DNA of 64,000 nt, taken from positions 1,054,001 to 1,118,000 of the forward strand of contig CAWBHA010000003.1 of assembly GCA_963788585.1 (NCBI GenBank), written 5' to 3'. Source of the stretch: Bog-473 sp963788585 (GTDB lineage Bacteria; Actinomycetota; Acidimicrobiia; Acidimicrobiales; RAAP-2). The notes beneath the pieces are model-generated. The model was given only the letters and a program-made list of their open reading frames with translations, had not been told where the DNA came from and searched no databases. Each line of letters opens with the position of its first letter. Positions within the stretch are counted from its first letter, which is position 1. Positions 59,947 through 64,000 of this stretch are shown in pieces. The position numbers and the translations under genes were made by a program.

Positions 59947-61027
59947 GTCGGACCCGCCTACGGCCTCGACGCCGGACATGGGAGCGGAAGCTGGACTGAT
60001 CCTCGGACCCTGCTGATGGCCATCGGTCGTCGTGTCGGGCGGCGCTCGATCCAGCTCTCCGCGACGCTCGTGCGCGGCGGGCGGATCGGGCTGCGCCTAG
60101 GCTGTCGTCCATGAAGAAGCTCCGATCTCGCCCTCTGGTCGCCTCGCGTCGTCGCCGCGCCGTCTGCGACGCCTGAGCGCCCGTACCGCAGCGCGGCGCG
60201 CCCCCTGAGGACCGCTGACGGCCGTCGCCAGGACCTGCGGCCGCGTGGCGGGCACGGTAGCCCCGGCGCCACAGGATGAGCGCCGCGCCGGCGACGGCCA
60301 GGCTCGTCGTCACCACCGGGGTCGTCCGCCCGACCCGGTCCCGAAGGCGGATCGGCTTGGTGAAATTGCGGATCTCCCAACCGCGCTCGCGCGCCACCTT
60401 GGCCAGCGCGCGGTCGGGGTTGACCGCCACGGGGCGACCGACCACCTCGAGCATCGGCAGGTCGGTGGCCGAGTCCGAGTAGGCACTGCTCGACTCCGAG
60501 GTCCAGGCCGGTGCGCGCCGCCAGACGTCGCGCATGGCGGCCGCCTTCGACTCGCCGTAGGCGTAGAAGGCCATGCGGCCGGTGTAGCGACCCTCCTCGT
60601 CGACCTCCCCCCTCGAGCAGATGGCGCCGTCGACGCCGAGGAGGTCGGCGAGGGGCAACACGATCTCCTCGGGTGAGGCCGAGACCAGGTAGACGCGGTG
60701 GCCGGCCGCCCGGTGCAGCTCCATCAGCTCGAGCGCCTCGGCGTACATGATCGGCTCGATCGTCTGGAGCATCGTCTCGCGCACGATCTGACGCACCTGG
60801 GCACGGTCCCAGCCCTTCGTCACGGCGAGCATCGACTCGCGCACCCGGACAAGACGCTCCTCGTCGGCTCCGAAGTAGAGGTAGATGAGCTGCGAGATCG
60901 CCGCGCGCGCCACCAGGCGCCGGTTGATCAGCCCGCCCTTCATGAAGGGCCGCCCGAACGCGGCGATGGAGGCGCGGTCGATGACGGTCTTGTCGAGATC
61001 GAAGAAGGCCGCCTCCATACTCTTCAT
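59843..61027 (-). CDS. HAD-IB family phosphatase with C-terminal membrane segment
   Basis: ATG 61027 (or 61018) opens MEAAFFDLDKTVIDRASIAA with the catalytic DxDxT, then LMELHRAAGHRVYLVSASPE (motif II Ser), SRGEVDEEGRYTGRM and SSAYSDSATDLPMLEVVGRP with the metal DxxxD, VAVNPDRALAKVARERGWEI, and a C-terminal helix PVVTTSLAVAGAALILWRRG. This is the SerB-like HAD-IB group that includes membrane-associated lipid phosphatases. From about 60230 to the stop at 59843 the sequence is low-complexity Arg-rich and overlaps the sigma-factor 3' end, so the real stop is probably earlier, hidden by an indel. Confidence 0.8.
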   Translation of the reverse strand: MKSMEAAFFDLDKTVIDRASIAAFGRPFMKGGLINRRLVARAAISQLIYLYFGADEERLVRVRESMLAVTKGWDRAQVRQIVRETMLQTIEPIMYAEALELMELHRAAGHRVYLVSASPEEIVLPLADLLGVDGAICSRGEVDEEGRYTGRMAFYAYGESKAAAMRDVWRRAPAWTSESSSAYSDSATDLPMLEVVGRPVAVNPDRALAKVARERGWEIRNFTKPIRLRDRVGRTTPVVTTSLAVAGAALILWRRGYRARHAAAGPGDGRQRSSGGAPRCGTGAQASQTARRRREATRGRDRSFFMDDSLGAARSARRARASRRAGSSAARHDDRWPSAGSEDQSSFRSHVRRRGRRRVRPRRSAGPGRRCPRRGDAASTWPGPRSGGCAHGSG

Positions 61028-61146
61028 GGTACGGGCAGCAGAGCCCACACCTTGAGCAACTGTGACGGGCGGAGGCCTCACCGCGACAGTTGTGTGGCTG
61101 TGAACAGGGCCGTCGCCCGTCGCCCGGGGTTGCGGCCCGGTTGCGG

Positions 61147-61819
61147 TCAGTCGCCGTCGTCCGCGATGAACAGCGCGTGCACCTTGTCCTCGGCGTCGGC
61201 GGTCACGAGCACGAGCACCTCGTCGCCCGACTGCAGCGTCGTGTCGCCCCGGGGCACGATGAGACGGTCGAGCCCGGACGACCGCCACGACCACGCCGTC
61301 GCGGGGGAAGTCGAGGTCGGCGATGGCCATGTCGTTGGCCGGCGAGTCCTCCGCCAGCGTGATCTCGACCAAGTGGGCCGCACCCCCGTGGAATTGCAGC
61401 AGCCGCACGAGCGAGCCCACGGACACGGCCTCCTCGACCAGGGCGGTGAGCAGTTGGGGCGTGGACACCGACACGTCCACGCCCCAGCTCTCGTTGAAGA
61501 GCCACTGGTTCTTGGGGTGGTTGACGCGGGCCACGACGCGTGGCACGGCGAATTCCTGTTTGGCCAGGAGCGAGACGACGAGGTTGTCCTCGTCGTCGCC
61601 GGTGGCCGCGACGACGACGTCGACCGTGGCCAGGCCGGCCGCATCGAGCGACGACACCTCGCACGCGTCCGCCGCCACCCAGGTGACGTCGAGCGTCGGT
61701 CGCAACCGTTCCACGATTTCGGGGTCCCGCTCGAAGAGAAGCACCTCGTGTCCGTTCGCGTGCAGGTCCGACGCGATGGCCGTGCCCACGCTGCCCGCGC
61801 CGGCGATGGCGACCTTCAC
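61147..61819 (-). CDS. TrkA-type NAD-binding potassium-uptake regulator, one frameshift
   Basis: GTG 61819 opens VKVAIAGAGSVGTAIASDLH, the Rossmann GxGxxG of an RCK_N domain, then LLFERDPEIVERL, TVDVVVAATGDDEDNLVVSL and VVARVNHPKNQWLFNESWGV. The RCK_C (TrkA_C) domain begins SVGSLVRLLQFHGGAAHLVE; near 61275 the sense moves one frame and finishes with RLIVPRGDTTLQSGDEVLVL and KVHALFIADDGD. It gates a Trk/Ktr channel by binding NAD(H) and nucleotides. Its start overlaps the stop of the second TrkA gene as GTGA, so the pair is coupled. Confidence 0.88.
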
Positions 61820-62491
61820 GAGTCGCCTTCTCGTGTCGTGCCCTCGCGGCGCGCCAGCGCCTCGTCGAGCTCGCGGAGCGCGTTGTCCATGACGGCGAGA
61901 TGCAGCACGTCGCCTTCCTGGCCCACGAGCTCGCGGCCGTCCAGCCGCGGCACGCCGCCGCGCGTCACCGCCACGATGCTCAGCCGCCCGGGCATCTCGA
62001 GGTCGGTGAGCGGACGGCCGGCCCAGAACTCGGGCAGGGAGCGTTCCACCAGCGCCACGCCGCCCGGTGGCGTCGGACCAGTCGAGCACGTCGGCGTCGG
62101 GCAGCAGCCGGCGCCGCACCTGGTCGATGGTCCAGGTGACGGTGGCCACCGTGGGGATGCCGAGCCGCTGGTAGATCTCGGCCCGCCGCGGGTCGTAGAT
62201 CCGGGCCACCACGTTGGGGATCTTGTAGGTCTCCCGCGCGATGCGCACGGTCAGGATGTTGGTGTTGTCGCCGCTGGTGACGGCGGCCAGCGCGTCGGCG
62301 TGCAGCGCACCGGCCTTCTCGAGGTCGTCGCGGTCGAAGCCCGAGCCCACCAGGCACGGCCCGTCCCAGTCCTTGAGGCGCCGGAAGGCGCGGGGCGACT
62401 TGTCGAGGACGGCCACGGAGTGACCCTCCGCGCTGAGCGAGATGGCGAGGCCGGACCCCACGCGGCCACACCCCACGACGATCACGTGCAC
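61816..62491 (-). CDS. TrkA-type NAD-binding protein (second copy), one frameshift
   Basis: GTG 62491 opens VHVIVVGCGRVGSGLAISLS (RCK_N), then VAVLDKSPRAFRRLKDWDGP, AVTSGDNTNILTVRIARETY and VVARIYDPRRAEIYQRLGIP. After about 62066 the next frame continues ALVERSLPEFWAGRPLTDLE and IVAVTRGGVPRLDGRELVGQ (TrkA_C) to the stop at 61816. Two adjacent TrkA genes (CeoB/CeoC-like) beside an APC permease are common in actinobacteria; the divergent permease may be their transport partner. Confidence 0.88.
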
Positions 62492-62563
62492 GCCACAGTG
62501 CAACACGCCGGGTCTGACCGTGCAAAAACCGACGCGTGGCCCGGGACGGGAGGGGATTCCTTC

Positions 62564-62569
62564 TACCCT
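62564..62569 (+). promoter_or_regulatory. -10 box of a leaderless permease promoter
   Basis: TACCCT ends eight bases before GTG 62578, with no clear Shine-Dalgarno. The divergent TrkA start lies only 87 bases away. Confidence 0.45.
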
Positions 62570-62577
62570 GTGTGGCC

Positions 62578-64000
62578 GTGGCGACGCCGACCACCACCCG
62601 GGCCACCGTGCCCCTTCCCGGCATCGCCGGCGAGGAGATCCCCGAGACCCGCCGTTACCGGCTCAAGAACAGGCTCCTGGGGCCGCCGCTCGTCACCGAG
62701 CAGCTTGTCATCGGAGCGCCTGAGCCGGCCCGTCGCGCTCGGGGTCCTCGCCCCGGACTGCATCTCGTCCTCGGCCTACGGCACCGAGGAGATGCTGACG
62801 CAGCTGGTGCCCTACGTCGGCCTGGCCGCTTTCGCCCTGGTCGTCCCCATCACGCTCGCCATCCTCGGCGTCCTCTTCTTCGTCACCCTGTCCTACCTCG
62901 AGGTGATCCAGCTCTACACGAAGGCGGGCGGCTCCTATGTCGTGGCGCGGGACAACTTCGGGCCGAAGATCGCGCAGATCGCGGCCGTGGCCCTGCTGAT
63001 CGACTACACGGTCACCGTCGCGGTGCAGACGTCGGCGGGCACCGCCGCGCTGACCAGCGCCGTCCCCAGCCTGGCCAACACGTTCGACACCGTCGCCATC
63101 ACGGTCGGCGTCGTGCTCCTCCTCCTCTACGGGAACCTGCGCGGCATCCGCGAGGCGGGCAGCTACTTCGCCATCCCCACCTATTTCTTCATCTTCTCGC
63201 TGACGTCCGTGATCATCGTCGGCTTCGTCAGGGAGGCCCTGGGGACGCTGCACCAGATCCCCCTGCCGCCGGCGAACCAGGTCTACGGGGGCAGGATCGG
63301 GACGCCCGGGCGAGGGCTGGCTGATGGGGCTGGCCTTCATCTCCCTGCTCCGCTCGTTCGCCAACGGCGGATCGTCGCTGACCGGTCTCGAGGCGATCTC
63401 GAACGGGGTGAGCAGCTTCCGCCGCCCCGAGGCCAGGCACGCCCGCCAGACCCTGGTCGCGATGAGCACGACGCTCGGCTTCCTCGTGCTCGGCGTGACC
63501 CTGCTGGCCCGCTGGACCCACGCCGTGCCCTATGCCATCGGATCCCCCACCGTGGTCTCCCAGGAGGTCAAGGCCGTCTTCGGCACGAGCCCCCTCGGTC
63601 ACCTCCTCTTCTACGTCGTGCAGCTGGCCACCATGCTGATCCTCTACACGGGCGGCAACACGAGCTTCAACGGGTTCCCGTACCTCGCAAGCTTCGTGGC
63701 CGGCGACCGCTTCCTGCCGCGCCAGTTGACGCGGCGGGGTCACCGGCTGGCCTTCTCCAACGGCATCCTGGTGTTGGCCGCGGTGGCCCTGGCGCTCATC
63801 CTCGCCTACAAGGCACAGGTCAACGGCCTGGTGGCGCTCTACGCCATCGGCGTCTTCACCGGCTTCACCATGGCCGGGTCGGGGATGGTCAAGCACCACC
63901 TGACCACGAAGCAGGGACACTGGCGCCGCAGCGTGCTCGTCAACGGCTTCTCGGCCTTCCTCTCCTTCACCGTGGTGCTCATCTTCGCCGTCGCCAAGTT
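62578..64000 (+). CDS. APC superfamily amino acid/potassium permease (3' truncated, frameshifted)
   Basis: GTG 62578 starts a cytosolic stretch (IPETRRYRLKNRLLGPPLVT). After about 62720 the next frame reads LSRPVALGVLAPDCISSSAY (helix 1 break), LVPYVGLAAFALVVPITLAI, YLEVIQLYTKAGGSYVVARD and LLIDYTVTVAVQTSAGTAAL; after about 63300 another frame gives GLAFISLLRSFANGGSSLTG, EAISNGVSSFR and LYTGGNTSFNGFPYLASFVA, running off the window. Ten or so membrane helices are visible. The motifs (GGSYVVA, SLTGLEAIS) match the APC transporters paired with TrkA domains, which move amino acids or K+. Two indels interrupt it. Confidence 0.87.

Noticed and set aside
60111..60176. 21-codon open frame MKKLRSRPL... 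on the plus strand
   Set aside because: No ribosome site, and it overlaps the damaged 3' end of the HAD gene; probably chance.
59843..62506. Single 887-codon minus-strand open frame treated as one fused protein
   Set aside because: It joins a TrkA domain, a second TrkA domain and a HAD phosphatase through Arg-rich nonsense; internal starts with GTGA overlaps and the neighbouring frames show three separate frameshifted genes.

Overview
The window is 64 kb of high-GC chromosomal DNA from an actinobacterium, most likely of the class Acidimicrobiia or a close relative. The evidence is the pknB (PASTA kinase) - trpG - crgA order known from actinobacterial division loci, a WhiB regulator, an LCP cell-wall ligase, an F420-type LLM oxidoreductase, a GlnR-like regulator beside a glutamine synthetase, and secreted 'GYWxVAxDGGVFAFGDA' repeats. 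The placement is inference. Many genes look leaderless: a TANNNT box lies 6-9 nt before the start codon.

Layout. 1-7.6 kb: end of a PASTA Ser/Thr kinase, trpG, crgA, thiolase, then small metabolic genes (thioesterase, ComF-like, SDR, pirin, aldo/keto reductase). 7.6-11.7 kb: an ASCH protein, a class III cyclase fused to a hydrolase-like domain, then a c-di-GMP-I (GEMM) riboswitch leading into two secreted low-complexity proteins that end at a strong hairpin. 11.9-15.9 kb: CocE-type hydrolase, SDR, amidohydrolase. 15.86-26.77 kb: an intact tRNA-Ile(GAT) at 18.7 kb with a copy of its 3' part 2.9 kb to the left and a copy of its 5' half 8.0 kb to the right. This suggests two integrated elements meeting at one tRNA. 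The right one carries a broken tyrosine integrase, a GNAT, a GntR regulator divergent from an NHL-repeat membrane protein and its broken paralogue, an LLM oxidoreductase, a methyltransferase and a flavin split-barrel protein. 26.8-35.4 kb: core and metabolic genes, tRNA-Ala(TGC), LCP protein, NUDIX, diguanylate cyclase.

35.49-43.45 kb: a clear integrated element bounded by a 44-bp direct repeat of tRNA-Pro(CGG). It has the rep - excisionase - integrase module of actinomycete integrative elements (pSAM2-like), paired arm-type repeats near both ends, a YefM/YoeB toxin-antitoxin pair, an aldehyde dehydrogenase cargo gene and an IS110 transposase with an in-frame amber codon. No Tra/FtsK-type transfer gene is visible.

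43.5-64 kb: CBS/CorC protein, single-domain response regulator, two ArsA-type ATPases, WhiB, a DUF929-like membrane protein that lost its CxxC, a NUDIX, an MBL-fold hydrolase, Mrp ATPase, ErpA, a degenerate xanthine-dehydrogenase-like pair, RidA, GlnR-like regulator, glutamine synthetase, NAD synthetase, primary-type sigma factor, HAD phosphatase, two TrkA-type proteins and an APC permease cut by the window end.

About eighteen genes, including the sigma factor and both TrkA genes, are split by single-base frameshifts. They cluster at 3.4-5.6 kb and 52-64 kb. Uncorrected sequence error is the simplest explanation there; real decay is more likely for the 18.8-kb integrase and the IS110 transposase. 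No CRISPR array and no convincing antiviral defence system was seen.
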